Positions 1 through 9,270 of a stretch of 64,000 nt of DNA are shown one piece after another (position 1 is the stretch's first letter; each line of letters starts with the position of its first letter). Source of the DNA: Armatimonadetes bacterium Uphvl-Ar2. GTDB lineage: Bacteria > Armatimonadota > Fimbriimonadia > Fimbriimonadales > Fimbriimonadaceae. The translations under genes were made by a program, and so were the position numbers. The notes beneath the pieces are model-generated. The model saw only the letters and a list, made by a program, of their open reading frames with translations, had not been told where the DNA came from and ran no database searches. The stretch is taken from contig CP021424.1 in assembly GCA_002162095.1 (NCBI GenBank), positions 1,798,001-1,862,000 of the forward strand. Reading direction: 5' to 3'.

Positions 1-1040
1 TGAAGCACTTCTTGAAACCTGGCCTTTGGGGATTCGGCACGGTTGCCACCCTGGCCTTTGGCCTGGCCATTGCTTGTTCGCCATCGGCTCCGGCCACCTC
101 CGAGGGGACCTCGACCACCGGTGAAGGCACCGCGCCGAAGAAGCAAATCACCGTCGGCATCGTCTTTGACAAGGGCGGTCGGGGCGATAAGTCGTTCAAC
201 GACTCCGCTTATCGGGGCATTGAGCGCGCCGAGAAGGAATTCGGCATCAAGGTTAACGCCGTTGACAGCCGCACCGATGCGGATTACGAAACCAACATCA
301 CCAGCCAAGCCGAGCGCGGCGCGGATCTCGTGATTGCGGTGGGCTTCGGCATGCTGACCGCCGCTATCCAGGTGGCGCCTCAGTTCCCGGACACCAAGTT
401 TGCCTTGATTGACGCCGTGGCGGAGCCCAGCAACGTCCGCTCGATCCTCTTTAAGGAGCACGAGGGTTCTTTCCTGGTGGGCTACATCGCGGGCCGCACC
501 AGCAAGACCAAGAAGGTGGGCTTTGTCGGTGGCAAGCCGGGCGACCTTATCACCAAGTTCTACGCGGGCTTTGTGGCGGGCGTGAAGGAAGCCGGCACGG
601 GCACCGAAGTGCTGCCGCCGAAGTACACCCAAGACTGGGACAACGTGGACGTCGCCAAGGCGGCCGCCAACGTGCTGTACGGCCAGGGCGCCGACATCAT
701 CTACCACGCGGCGGGCCGCGCGGGCCTGGGTGTGTTCGAAGCCGCCAAGGAGCAGAACAAGTACGCCATTGGGGTGGATAGCGACCAGGACGACATCGCT
801 CCGGGCCGCATCGTGACCAGCATGGTCAAGCGCGTGGACGAAGCCGTTTACCAGACCATTAAGGATGTTGTGGAAGGCAAGTTCAGCGGCGGCACCAAGG
901 TTTATGACCTGGCCAGCGGCGGCGTGGGCACCACGGACTTCCGCAACGCGAAGGAACTCGTGACCGATGCCATCAAGGCGGACCTCGACAAGGTCGCCGA
1001 GCGCATCAAGAGCGGCGATATCGTCGTTCCGGAAAAGTAA
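1..1040 (+). CDS. BMP family nucleoside-binding lipoprotein, 5' base lost at window edge
   Basis: Substrate-binding lipoprotein of the basic membrane protein (BmpA/PnrA/TmpC) family, which binds nucleosides for an ABC importer. The first in-window start is TTG at 12, but the window opens with TGAAGCAC in the same frame, so the true ATG probably begins one base before the window (MKHFLK...). An N-terminal hydrophobic stretch ends in a lipobox (LAIAC) followed by a Ser/Thr-rich linker. The mature part starts with the strand typical of the family (ITVGIVFDKGGRGDKSFND) and has the GVDSDQDD ligand-pocket region. Length is about 346 aa, usual for the family. The cognate ATPase and permeases are probably those at 28.4-31.8 kb, so the binding protein is encoded apart from its transporter. 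Family assignment is firm; the ligand is inferred. Confidence 0.9.
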   Translation, partial: KHFLKPGLWGFGTVATLAFGLAIACSPSAPATSEGTSTTGEGTAPKKQITVGIVFDKGGRGDKSFNDSAYRGIERAEKEFGIKVNAVDSRTDADYETNITSQAERGADLVIAVGFGMLTAAIQVAPQFPDTKFALIDAVAEPSNVRSILFKEHEGSFLVGYIAGRTSKTKKVGFVGGKPGDLITKFYAGFVAGVKEAGTGTEVLPPKYTQDWDNVDVAKAAANVLYGQGADIIYHAAGRAGLGVFEAAKEQNKYAIGVDSDQDDIAPGRIVTSMVKRVDEAVYQTIKDVVEGKFSGGTKVYDLASGGVGTTDFRNAKELVTDAIKADLDKVAERIKSGDIVVPEK

Positions 1041-1053
1041 CGCCTCGGCGTGA

Positions 1054-1332
1054 TTAGTGGGCCGGCGGGTCGTTGGGTGCGCAAGCACACGACGGCCCGC
1101 ATGCTTCTTGGGGGGCAGTTTCCTTGGCAGGGGAAGCACTGGTGGCCGAGGACCCGCCGGAATCGTTGACGTAGAAGCCCGATCCCTTGAACGCGATGGC
1201 CACCGGCTGGATGATTCGGCGCAGGGCGCCCTTAGCCCCGCAATCGCAGTCCGTCAGCGCGTCTTCCGCCATGCGCTGTTCGACTTCAAACACCTTTTCA
1301 CAGGTCTTGCACTCGTAAACGTAAGTTGGCAT
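1054..1332 (-). CDS. FmdB family zinc-ribbon protein
   Basis: Small regulatory-type zinc ribbon (FmdB/CxxC_CXXC_SSSS family) of 92 aa. It begins MPTYVYECKTCEKVFEVEQ, with the paired CxxC at residues 8-11 and a second cysteine pair in DCDCG around residues 31-34. The tail is Ser/Ala-rich and ends with a further cysteine cluster (CGPSCACAP). The start at 1332 was chosen because the family always begins MPxYxYxC and a GGCGGAG sequence lies just upstream; the longer frame is not supported. It is convergent with the BMP gene, with 13 bases between stops. Function in this family is largely unknown. Confidence 0.88.
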   Translation of the reverse strand: MPTYVYECKTCEKVFEVEQRMAEDALTDCDCGAKGALRRIIQPVAIAFKGSGFYVNDSGGSSATSASPAKETAPQEACGPSCACAPNDPPAH

Positions 1333-1405
1333 TTCGACTCCGCCTCTTCCGGGAGGCACCCTCGCATTGTGCCAGAATCGTACGGCCCTGCGGGGCGACG
1401 GTCTT

Positions 1406-2241
1406 ATGTTTGTCCCCCAGACGTTTAGCGTGGGTGACCTTGGCGCGATTGGCTTTCTGATCTTGCTGGAGGGTCTGCTTTCGGCAGATAACGCTTTGGT
1501 GCTGGCCATTATGGTCAAGCACTTGCCGGATAAGTTGCAAAAAAGGCCCTGCTTTACGGATTGGGCGGGGCGTTCGTCTTCCGGTTCCTGGCCATCATCT
1601 TTGCCACTTTCATCCTGAATCTCTGGTGGCTGCAGCTCATCGGTGCGGCGTACTTGCTCTGGCTACCCGTCAAGCACTTCATCAGCAAAGCTTCTTCCTC
1701 CGGCCACTCCGTGAACCCAGTCAAGCAGCGCGGGTTCTGGCAGACAGTCATCGCGGTGGAACTGACCGACATCGCCTTTGCGGTGGACTCCGTGCTGGCC
1801 GCCGTGGGCACGGTGAGCGCCAAAGATAAAGTTTGGGTCGTCTATCTTGGTGCCATCCTGGGGATTATCCTCCTGCGCTTTGCGGCGGGGGTCTTCATTG
1901 GCGTGCTGCGCCGCTTCCCCGATATCGAGCATCTCGCCTTCTTGCTGGTGGGCTGGGTGGCCGTTAAGCTGTTCCTCTTTGCGGGCCACAGCTACGAAAA
2001 GTGGTGGGAGACCAACCAGCACTGGCCGCACATCCCCTTTGCCATTCCCGAAATGCCTACTGCAGTCTTTTGGGGCGTGATGACAGTGTTGATTGTGGGC
2101 GGCACCTTGTATGCTCTGCGGCATCGAGCACCAGACCCACTGGAGTCCGAAACCGACGCGGCGTCCCCCGAGGAAACCGTGGCGGAAGTCATGGACGAGG
2201 GCCTGATGCCACAGGAGGACAAAGATGGCGAAAAAGCTTAA
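1406..2241 (+). CDS. TerC family integral membrane protein, frameshifted in the sequence
   Basis: TerC/Alx-type membrane protein, implicated in metal (Mn) export or tellurium resistance. The reading frame is split: residues 1-46 (MFVPQTFSVGDLGAIGFLIL, then the family signature LLEGLLSADNALVLAIMVKH) are in one frame and the rest in another. Adding one A to the run of six at 1539-1544 joins them as LPDKLQKKALLYGLGGAFVFR. The second TerC signature, AVELTDIAFAVDSVLA, carries the conserved acidic residues. About seven membrane segments are visible, then an acidic cytoplasmic tail. The stop overlaps the next gene by 17 bases, suggesting an operon. The break is probably a sequencing error. Confidence 0.85.
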
Positions 2242-3294
2242 GGTAGGGATTATCGGCACGGGATTCATTGCGCGGGGGCGCACATTCCGGGCTACAACTC
2301 GATGCCGGACGAGGTCGAGATCAAGTGGTTGTGTGACATCAAGCCGGAAGCTCTGGCGGAGTCGCTGAGGATGGCCCCGGATGCCAAGACCACGGCGGAC
2401 TACCACGACCTTTTGAACGACCCGGAAGTGGATGCGGTTTCCATCTGCACCCCCAACCTCATGCACCTGCAGCCGGCCCTGGATGCGCTGGCGGCGGGCA
2501 AGCACGTGCTGTGCGAAAAGCCGCTGGCCATGAACGGCCACGAGGCGCGCCAGATTGTGGCGGCCGAGCAGAAGTCGGACAAGGTTTTCCAAGTGGGCTT
2601 CCAAACCCGCTTTACGGGTGAGGCTCAGTTCCTGCGCAAGTACATTGATTCGGGCGCGATGGGCGACATTTATTACGCCCGCACTCAGGCTCTTCGCCGC
2701 CGCGGCGTGCCGGGCTGGGGCGTTTTCATTGACAAGGAGAAGCAAGGCGGCGGCCCGCTGATTGACATCGGCGTGCACGTGCTGGACCTCACCCTGTTCC
2801 TGATGGGCCACCCCGAACCGGTGAGCGCGAGCGGCGTGACCTGGAACATGCTGGGCAAGAACCCGGACCTCTACAACGGCTGGGGCGACTACGACCGCAC
2901 CAAGTTCACGGTGGAAGATATGGCCGTCGGTTTCATCCGGTTTGCCAATGGCGCCGTGTGTGTGCTCGAGTCCTCGTTCATGGCCAACATCAAGGACGAT
3001 CCGTTCGGCACCACCATCCTGGGCACCGAGGCGGGCGCGGAGATTTTCTTCTACAACGATCAGCGCGTGCGGATCTACCGCGACGACAACAAGGAGCTCT
3101 TTGACCTCACGCCGCGCTCGATTCCGGAAGTGAAGACCAGCCACGTGGCCGAAGTGCAGGCCTTCGTCAAGACGATCAAGGAGGGCGCGCCCTCGCTGGT
3201 CACGGCCCGCCAGGCGATGATGCTGAACAGCATCTTCGACGCGCTCTACAAGTCCGCCGAGACGGGCAAAGAAGAAGCCATCCAGCTCGTCTGA
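2225..3294 (+). CDS. Gfo/Idh/MocA family NAD(P)-dependent oxidoreductase, frameshifted near start
   Basis: Dehydrogenase of the glucose-fructose oxidoreductase/inositol dehydrogenase family. The N-terminus MAKKLKVGIIGTGFIARG is the Rossmann GxGxxA-type loop. The frame breaks at the G5 run 2274-2278; one extra G restores GTGFIARGAHIPGYNSMPDE and joins the main frame. The downstream CEKPLA motif (catalytic Lys region) and GGGPLIDIGVHVLDL (C-terminal domain signature with the conserved Asp and His) are intact. Full length is about 356 aa. It overlaps terC and is followed by a strong terminator, so the two likely form one transcript. The substrate is probably a sugar or cyclitol but is not determined. 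Confidence 0.87.
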
Positions 3295-3315
3295 GCCTGA
3301 TTTGGTTTCGTGCGG

Positions 3316-3353
3316 ATCGGGGTTGCCACTGGGCGACCCCGATTTGCTTTTTT
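3316..3353 (+). terminator. Rho-independent terminator after the oxidoreductase gene
   Basis: A 12-bp inverted repeat (ATCGGGGTTGCC / GGCGACCCCGAT, one wobble) with a 4-base loop, followed by TTGCTTTTTT. It ends the terC-oxidoreductase transcript before trmFO. Confidence 0.85.
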
Positions 3354-3395
3354 GGACCCGCCCGCTTAAGGGGCGAGGCCGCACAATAGAGGCTC

Positions 3396-4745
3396 ATGAG
3401 CGCCAGGGTTACGGTGGTAGGGGCAGGATTTGCCGGAAGCGAGGCCGCCTGGGCGCTGGCCCAGCGCGGGGTGCCGGTGCGGCTCATCGAAATGCGCCCC
3501 GTGGTGCAAACCCCCGCCCACCAGACGGGCCACTTCTCCGAGCTCGTTTGCAGCAACTCCTTTAAGTCGCAAGATCCCGATTCACCGGCGGGGCTACTCA
3601 AGAGCGAAATGAGGGCGCTGGGGTCCTTGGTGATTCCCACGGGGGAAGCCCACAGTGTGCCCGGGGGAGCCGCCCTGTGCGTGGACCGTGACCGCTACGC
3701 GGCGGCCGTGACCGAAGCGCTAGAACGCCACCCGCAGGTGGTCATTGAACGACGCGCTTTCACCCCCGACGAAGCGGAATCCTTGGCTCAACAAGCGGCG
3801 GAGGACCCTAGTCACTCGCTCATTCTGGCCACCGGCCCCCTCACCCACGAGCCCCTGGCGCAGTGGCTGGCCACCCAGACCGGGCAGGAGCACCTTTACT
3901 TTTACGATGCGGTTTCGCCCACGGTGGATGCTGAATCGCTGGATCGCAGCATCGTCTTTGCCCAAAGCCGTTACGACAAAGGCGAAGGCGATGACTATCT
4001 CAACTGCCCGTTCACTAAGGAGGAGTACCACGCCTTCATCGAGGCCCTCGTGGCGGCTGAGCAGGTGCCGCTGAAGGACTTCGAGAAGGCCAAGTACTTT
4101 GAAGGCTGCATGCCGATCGAGGAGATCGCGCGGCGCGGCAAGGATTCGCTCCGGTTTGGCAACTTCAAGCCAGTGGGGCTCGAGGATCCGCGCACGGGCC
4201 GCCGCCCCTACGCCGCCCTCCAACTCCGCCCCGAGAACCGAGAGAAGTCGCTCTATAGCCTGGTGGCGTGCCAGAACCGCCTGAAGTGGGGACCGCAAAA
4301 GGAAGTCCTGAAGATGGTGCCCGGCCTGCAGAACGCCGACTTTGTGCGCCTCGGCGTTATCCACCGCAACACCTACCTCGAAGCCCCGAAAGCCCTTGAT
4401 GCGACCCTCCAACTGCGCGCCCGGCCGGGCGTCTACGTGGCGGGGCAGCTCACGGGCGTGGAAGGCTACGTCGAGAGTGCGGCGATGGGCATCTACGCCG
4501 GAATGTGCGTGGCCCAGCGGGTGCAAGGGCAAGAGCCCGTGCTCCCCGCCCGGCCCTGCGCTTATGGTTCGCTATTGATGCACCTGCAGGATGAAACCCC
4601 GCGCCATTTCGCGCCCATGAACATCAACTGGGGGCTCCTGCTCACGCCGGATGAAGGCGTGAAAATGAAGAAGGATGGCCGCCGCCTGTGGCAACTGGAG
4701 CAGGCGCGCGCCGCCTTTAGCCAGTGGATGACGGCGCTGGCGTGA
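3396..4745 (+). CDS. trmFO: Methylenetetrahydrofolate-tRNA-(uracil-5-)-methyltransferase TrmFO
   Basis: FAD- and folate-dependent enzyme that makes 5-methyluridine-54 in the tRNA T-loop. It is 449 aa, the usual length. The N-terminal dinucleotide-binding loop VVGAGFAGSEAAWAL is followed by the family-typical sequence ETPAHQT-like (VVQTPAHQTGHFSELVCSNS), whose Cys is characteristic, and by the C-terminal GQLTGVEGYVESAAMG motif. The ATG at 3396 gives the expected N-terminus. It converges with the metallophosphoesterase gene, the two ends overlapping by 29 bases. Identification is firm. Confidence 0.96.
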   Translation: MSARVTVVGAGFAGSEAAWALAQRGVPVRLIEMRPVVQTPAHQTGHFSELVCSNSFKSQDPDSPAGLLKSEMRALGSLVIPTGEAHSVPGGAALCVDRDRYAAAVTEALERHPQVVIERRAFTPDEAESLAQQAAEDPSHSLILATGPLTHEPLAQWLATQTGQEHLYFYDAVSPTVDAESLDRSIVFAQSRYDKGEGDDYLNCPFTKEEYHAFIEALVAAEQVPLKDFEKAKYFEGCMPIEEIARRGKDSLRFGNFKPVGLEDPRTGRRPYAALQLRPENREKSLYSLVACQNRLKWGPQKEVLKMVPGLQNADFVRLGVIHRNTYLEAPKALDATLQLRARPGVYVAGQLTGVEGYVESAAMGIYAGMCVAQRVQGQEPVLPARPCAYGSLLMHLQDETPRHFAPMNINWGLLLTPDEGVKMKKDGRRLWQLEQARAAFSQWMTALA

Positions 4746-5586
4746 GCGTAATCAGGGTCACTTCAGGTCGGACCAAGAACCGGGCGTGGCGCGGCGAGCA
4801 TAGGCCGCGATTGACGTACACCCGGTGCGCGGCCCCCGTCACCAAGCCCCGGCTGAACTTAGAGCCAAAGCGGCTGGGGACATAAGCTTCACCGATGAAC
4901 GGCATGTAGAGCTCACCGCCGTGAGTGTGCCCGCTTAGCTGAATATCCACTCGGTAGTCGCCGATGCCCAGTTCCGCCGTATCGGGATTGTGGGCGAGCA
5001 GCACGGTGGGCGTACTGCTGGGGATGCCGCCCAGGGCTTCATCCGGGCGGGGCGTCCCGTACATCAGGTCGTCAATGCTCGCCAGGGCCAAGCGATCTCC
5101 GCGTCGCTCCAAGATGGTGTGGTCGTTGAGAAGCAAATCAATGGGGGAGCGAGTGAGCTCCTTCAGCACGCCCCGGGCATCTAGGGCGATGTCGTGGTTG
5201 CCCAGGCAACCAAAGACGCCATTCGGGGCCGTCAATCCGGCAAACAGGTCGGTGCTGTCGGGCACCACGCCGGTCTGACCGTGGCCGTCAAAGAAATCTC
5301 CCGTGACCACGATGAGATCGGGCTGCTGGGCACGCAGCATGGCAATGGCCTGGTGCACCCACTCCACCGTGATGTTGCGGGGGAAGTGGATATCGCTGAT
5401 CTGGCCGATTCGGTACCCGTGAAAGGCCGGGGGCAGGTCTTGAATCGGAATGGTGATCCGGACAAGTTCAAGCCACTTTGGCTCAATGAATCCTGTGTAG
5501 ATCAGGCCGCCGCCCACCAGACCGCCGAGCCCCCACCGCAGGCATTCGCGGCGGCTGAGACGGCGAGAAGAGGGCGAGTCGGACAC
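4717..5586 (-). CDS. Metallophosphoesterase with Tat-like signal/anchor
   Basis: Calcineurin-like phosphoesterase of the YaeI/YkuE type, 289 aa. The N-terminus SSRRLSRRECLRWGLGG resembles a twin-arginine signal or anchor. Metal-binding motifs are in order: ISDIHFP (DxH), VVTGDFFD (GDxxD), CLGNHD (GNHD), LLAHNPD (H), and LSGHTHGGE (GHTH). Related enzymes hydrolyse lipid-linked or phosphodiester substrates at the membrane; the substrate here is not known. It is single, convergent with trmFO and divergent from the E1 alpha gene. Confidence 0.9.
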   Translation of the reverse strand: MSDSPSSRRLSRRECLRWGLGGLVGGGLIYTGFIEPKWLELVRITIPIQDLPPAFHGYRIGQISDIHFPRNITVEWVHQAIAMLRAQQPDLIVVTGDFFDGHGQTGVVPDSTDLFAGLTAPNGVFGCLGNHDIALDARGVLKELTRSPIDLLLNDHTILERRGDRLALASIDDLMYGTPRPDEALGGIPSSTPTVLLAHNPDTAELGIGDYRVDIQLSGHTHGGELYMPFIGEAYVPSRFGSKFSRGLVTGAAHRVYVNRGLCSPRHARFLVRPEVTLITLTPAPSSTG

Positions 5587-5729
5587 GGCGCGAACCTCCT
5601 CACTTTACGCCAATTGGGAACATTCACTAAAAAAGTCCGCCCAAATGTCCAATGCGACTAGGTAACGGGGCGGGTTGAACAATATCTCGAAGGTAAAACT
5701 CGTAGACTTTGGGCAATCGGGAGCCAAAA

Positions 5730-6836
5730 GTGGCCACCAAGACAAACAAGAATTCGAACGAACAGTCACGCCCGCGTGACTTGCTTTCGCCGCAGCAAAT
5801 GCGCGAGATGCTGACTCAGCTCTATCTCGCTCGCTATTTTGACGTGCGGCTCATCAAGGAGAAGAAGCGCGGCCGCCTGCGCGGCACGCTCTACAGCTCG
5901 CACAACCAAGAGGCCATTTTGGTGGGTTCGCTCTTCGGTCTGAAGGGCACCGACTGGATCAGCCCCATCCACCGGGATATGCCGGCGTTCTTCCTCAAGG
6001 ACATGAATGCAGGCTGGCGCAACCCGGACCGCATCGGGATGACCATTGAAGAAGTGTGCGCCCAGGTGTGGGGCAAGGCTGGTTCGCCGGGCCGCGCCCG
6101 CGACAACTGGAGCCACATTGGGAGCAAGTCCAAGCGCATCATCCACAGCACCTCGATGCTGGCCGGGACGATTCCCGCCGCAGCGGGTGTGGTGTACGCC
6201 GACCGCCTGGATGGAGGCGATGCCGTCGTCCTGACCTATAACGGGGAAGGCAGCACCGCGCAGGGCATCTTCCACGAGGCGATTAACTTTGCCGCCGTGC
6301 ACAAGCTGCCGGTGATCACGATCATCGAGAACAACCAGTGGGCGTACGGCACACCGACGCACCTGGAGTACTCGCTGGAGGACTTTGCCCGCCGCGCCGA
6401 TGGCTACGGAATCCCGGGCCTCATTGCCGATGGCCAAGACGTCCTGGACGTTTACGACAAGGTGATGATGGCCGTGGAACATGCCCGGGCGGGCAACGGC
6501 CCGAGCATCGTGGAATGCAAGACGTTCCGCGCCTACGGCCACGGCGACCACGACGACGACCGCGCGGCCAAGTACCGCCCGAAGGACGAAGTCGAAGAAG
6601 GCCGCAGCCGCGACCCGATTGCCGTGATGAAGCAGCAACTGGTGGCGCTTGGACACATGACCAAGGAAGAAGCTGGCCAGCATCTCGCCGAGAACAAGGG
6701 CGCCGGTGAGGTGACGGACATTGACTTCCCGGAGGAAGTGGTGGCCTACCTCAACGAGGGCGTGCAGTTTGCGATCAAGTCCCCGCTTCCGGAGGCGGAA
6801 GAGGGCGGCATGTGGGTCTTCAAGGAGGTCGAATAA
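5730..6836 (+). CDS. pdhA: Pyruvate/2-oxoacid dehydrogenase E1 component, alpha subunit
   Basis: Thiamine-diphosphate-dependent E1 alpha subunit, about 368 aa. It carries GEGSTAQGIFHEAINFAAV followed by IIENNQWAYGT, which is the ThDP/Mg-binding motif (GDG...NN with the first D as E), and the phosphorylation-loop-like YGHGDHDDDRAAKYR. GTG at 5730 is preferred because GGGAG lies seven bases upstream; TTG at 5709 is possible and adds seven residues. The beta subunit follows after three bases, so they are co-transcribed. No E2 or E3 gene is present nearby. Pyruvate versus branched-chain substrate cannot be settled from sequence alone. Confidence 0.92.
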   Translation: MATKTNKNSNEQSRPRDLLSPQQMREMLTQLYLARYFDVRLIKEKKRGRLRGTLYSSHNQEAILVGSLFGLKGTDWISPIHRDMPAFFLKDMNAGWRNPDRIGMTIEEVCAQVWGKAGSPGRARDNWSHIGSKSKRIIHSTSMLAGTIPAAAGVVYADRLDGGDAVVLTYNGEGSTAQGIFHEAINFAAVHKLPVITIIENNQWAYGTPTHLEYSLEDFARRADGYGIPGLIADGQDVLDVYDKVMMAVEHARAGNGPSIVECKTFRAYGHGDHDDDRAAKYRPKDEVEEGRSRDPIAVMKQQLVALGHMTKEEAGQHLAENKGAGEVTDIDFPEEVVAYLNEGVQFAIKSPLPEAEEGGMWVFKEVE

Positions 6837-6839
6837 ACC

Positions 6840-7856
6840 ATGGCAAGCCTGATTGATGGTGTGAGCAGCACCAAGAAGAACTATCTGACCGCGATTAAGG
6901 AAGCCATCGCCGAAGAGATGGCCCGCAACCCGCACATGATTGCCATGGGCGAGGACATCGGGATTCTCGGCGGCGCGTTTGGCGTGACGGATGGGCTGCA
7001 AGCCCGGTTCGGACCCGAGCGTGTCATTGACATGCCGATTTCGGAGGGCGCTATTGTGGGCACCGCCTGCGGTATGGCCCTCAACGGCAAGACCGTGATG
7101 GTGGAGATGCAGTTCATCGACTTCATCTCCTGCGGCTTCGACCAGATCGTCAACATGACGGCCACCTACCACTACCGCACGGCCGGGGAAGTCAATATTC
7201 CGATGGTCATTCGCGGCCCCGCCGGTGGTTATGGCGGCGGTGCGCTTTATCACAGCCAGATGAACGAGGCGTGGTTTGCCAACAGCCCGGGCCTCAAGAT
7301 TGTGTGCCCGAGCACCCCGAGCGACGCCAAGGGCCTGATGATCAGCGCCCTGCGCGACCCGAACCCGGTGCTGTTCTACGAAATCAAGGAGCTTTACCGA
7401 AAGCGCGAGATCGAAGAAGAACTGAACGCGGGTGACGACGCGATTGTGCCGCTGGGCAAGGCTCGCATTGCGCGCGAAGGCACCGATGTGACCCTGGTGA
7501 CCTACGGCCAGAACGTATGGCACTGCCTGGAAGCGGCCGACAACCTGGCCAAGGAAGGGTATTCGGCGGAAGTCATTGACATTCGCACCCTGGTGCCGCT
7601 GGACGAAGAGACGATCATTGCCTCGCTGCAGAAGACGAATCGCCTGGTGGTGGTGAACGAAGCGCCGATGACGTGCGGCTTTGCTGGGGAAATCCTGGCC
7701 CGCATGACGACGAAGGCGTTCCGCTACCTGGATGCGCCGCCGGCCCGCGTGACTCGCCTCGACACGCCGGTGCCGTGGGTGAAGCCGCTGGAACTGCACG
7801 TGCTCCCGTCGGTCGAGAAGATCACGGAAACTGCGTTGCAGACGATCCGGTTCTAA
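6840..7856 (+). CDS. pdhB: Pyruvate/2-oxoacid dehydrogenase E1 component, beta subunit
   Basis: E1 beta subunit, 338 aa, forming the alpha2beta2 decarboxylase with the preceding gene. It shows the family landmarks AIAEEMARNPHMIAMGEDIG (Glu of the ThDP activation site), the IDMPISEGAIVGTACGMAL stretch, RGPAGGYGGGALYHSQ and the C-terminal transketolase fold region VTYGQNVWHCLEAADNLA. The ATG lies four bases after the alpha stop. The transcript ends at the strong hairpin at 7878. Confidence 0.94.
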   Translation: MASLIDGVSSTKKNYLTAIKEAIAEEMARNPHMIAMGEDIGILGGAFGVTDGLQARFGPERVIDMPISEGAIVGTACGMALNGKTVMVEMQFIDFISCGFDQIVNMTATYHYRTAGEVNIPMVIRGPAGGYGGGALYHSQMNEAWFANSPGLKIVCPSTPSDAKGLMISALRDPNPVLFYEIKELYRKREIEEELNAGDDAIVPLGKARIAREGTDVTLVTYGQNVWHCLEAADNLAKEGYSAEVIDIRTLVPLDEETIIASLQKTNRLVVVNEAPMTCGFAGEILARMTTKAFRYLDAPPARVTRLDTPVPWVKPLELHVLPSVEKITETALQTIRF

Positions 7857-7877
7857 CGTTCCCGCCCCGAAAAATGA

Positions 7878-7918
7878 TCGCGCCCTTGGTCAACCGACCA
7901 GGGGCGCGACCTTCTTTT
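7878..7918 (+). terminator. Terminator of the E1 alpha-beta operon
   Basis: A 14-bp stem (TCGCGCCCTTGGTC / GACCAGGGGCGCGA, one G-T pair) with loop AACC, followed by CCTTCTTTT. Confidence 0.85.
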
Positions 7919-7969
7919 GGCGAGTGTGTTTGGTCGGGTAGAGACCAAGTCGGAGCCCCGCAAAGCAAA

Positions 7970-8003
7970 ACCCTCGCTCCCACGAAAAGGAGCGAGGGTT
8001 TCT
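7970..8003 (-). terminator. Terminator of the HPPD gene
   Basis: An 11-bp inverted repeat (ACCCTCGCTCC / GGAGCGAGGGT) 25 bases beyond the stop of the minus-strand gene. On the minus strand it is followed by TTTTGC; on the plus strand by TTTCTT, so it may act in both directions. Confidence 0.75.
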
Positions 8004-8027
8004 TGTCCCCAAAGGACGGGCCGGAGC

Positions 8028-9116
8028 TTAGAGCGTACCGCGCAGGGCTTGCTCGCGCTCGATGGATTCGAACAGCGCCTTGAAGTTGCCCTTACCGAAC
8101 GACTGCGCGCCCTTGCGGTGGATGATCTCGTAGAACAGCGTCGGGCGGTCCGTCACCGGCTTGGTGAAGATCTGCAGCAGATAGCCCTCGTCGTCGCGGT
8201 CCACCAGGATGCCGAGGTCGGCCAGCACTTCGATGTCTTCGTCAATCTCGCCCACGCGATCCGGCAGCATGTCGTAGTACGTTCGCGGCACGCTGAGGAA
8301 CGGGACGCCCCGCGCCTTCAGGCGGCTGACGGTGTGCACGATGTCCTCGGTCTGCATGGCGACGTGCTGCACGCCCGCGCCCCCGAAGAACTCAAGGTAC
8401 TCGTCAATCTGCGACTTCTTCTTACCGGCGGCGGGTTCGTTGATGGGAAACTTCACGCGTCCGTTGCCGCTCGCCATCACCTTGGACATGAGCGCGGTGT
8501 ATTCGGTGGAGATGTCCTTGTCATCAAAGGAGAGCATGTTCTTAAAGCCCAGAACATCCTCGTACCACTTCACCCACACGTTCATCTGGCCGAGTTCGAC
8601 ATTCCCGACAGCGTGGTCCACAGCCTTGATGCCGATGGGGTCGCCCGGCTGATTCTCGGCGCGGAAGCCCGGCAGGAACGGGCCGTTGTACTGGTCGCGC
8701 TGCACCAGGCTGTGCACGGTGTCGCCGTAGGTGCAGATGGACGCGATGCGGACGCGGCCGAAATCATCTTCCAGCGTCATCGGCTCGTGCCACACCTTCG
8801 CGCCGCGATCGACGGCCGTCTTGAAGGCGAGGTCGCAGTCTTCCACCGTAAAGGCGATGTCTTGCACAAAGTCGCCGTGGTAGGCGATCTTCTCGGCCAT
8901 CGGGTGGCCGGGGCGCACGGGGGCACTGAACCACAGGCGGACATCTTCTTGCTCCATGGCGTAGCCCACTTCGTTCTGGTTGCCCGTTTCGAGGCCGGTG
9001 TAGCCCGTGATGGAGAACCCGAAGGTGTGTTGGTAGAAGAAGGACGTCGCGCGGGCATTGTTGACAAAATGCCGAACGTAGTCAATTCCAATGATCGGAA
9101 AGAGGTCTTGGCTCAT
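8028..9116 (-). CDS. hpd: 4-hydroxyphenylpyruvate dioxygenase
   Basis: Fe(II) dioxygenase converting 4-hydroxyphenylpyruvate to homogentisate in tyrosine breakdown. It is 362 aa with two vicinal-oxygen-chelate domains. The three iron ligands are in recognisable contexts: His in KAVDHAVGNVE, His in GGAGVQHVAMQTEDIV and Glu in LFYEIIHRKGAQSFGKGNF. The last motif, with FGKGNFKALFESIEREQ, is diagnostic of HPPD. It stands alone, with no homogentisate dioxygenase nearby. ATG at 9116 is the natural start (MSQDLFPIIGIDYVRHFV). Confidence 0.96.
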   Translation of the reverse strand: MSQDLFPIIGIDYVRHFVNNARATSFFYQHTFGFSITGYTGLETGNQNEVGYAMEQEDVRLWFSAPVRPGHPMAEKIAYHGDFVQDIAFTVEDCDLAFKTAVDRGAKVWHEPMTLEDDFGRVRIASICTYGDTVHSLVQRDQYNGPFLPGFRAENQPGDPIGIKAVDHAVGNVELGQMNVWVKWYEDVLGFKNMLSFDDKDISTEYTALMSKVMASGNGRVKFPINEPAAGKKKSQIDEYLEFFGGAGVQHVAMQTEDIVHTVSRLKARGVPFLSVPRTYYDMLPDRVGEIDEDIEVLADLGILVDRDDEGYLLQIFTKPVTDRPTLFYEIIHRKGAQSFGKGNFKALFESIEREQALRGTL

Positions 9117-9270
9117 CGTTGTTTCCTCTGTCTTCCGGTTGCACGCCCCAATTTCCCGGTGAGGGAATACGGTCGATCGGGCAACGAAGAGCTGGCGAAA
9201 TTATGACACACCCGATTCGTGGCTGCCATGAGGGTACGGGCGGGGCGAGGCATTCGTCTAACCACTAGAG

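Noticed and set aside
1663-3384. Long minus-strand frame opposite TerC and the oxidoreductase
   Set aside because: It is antisense to clearly conserved domains; long antisense frames are expected from high-GC third-position codon use. The sequence is Arg/His/Val-rich and shows no family.
5766-7799. 677-codon minus-strand frame opposite the E1 alpha/beta genes
   Set aside because: Shadow of the two E1 genes, with low-complexity His/Arg/Val composition and no recognisable domain.
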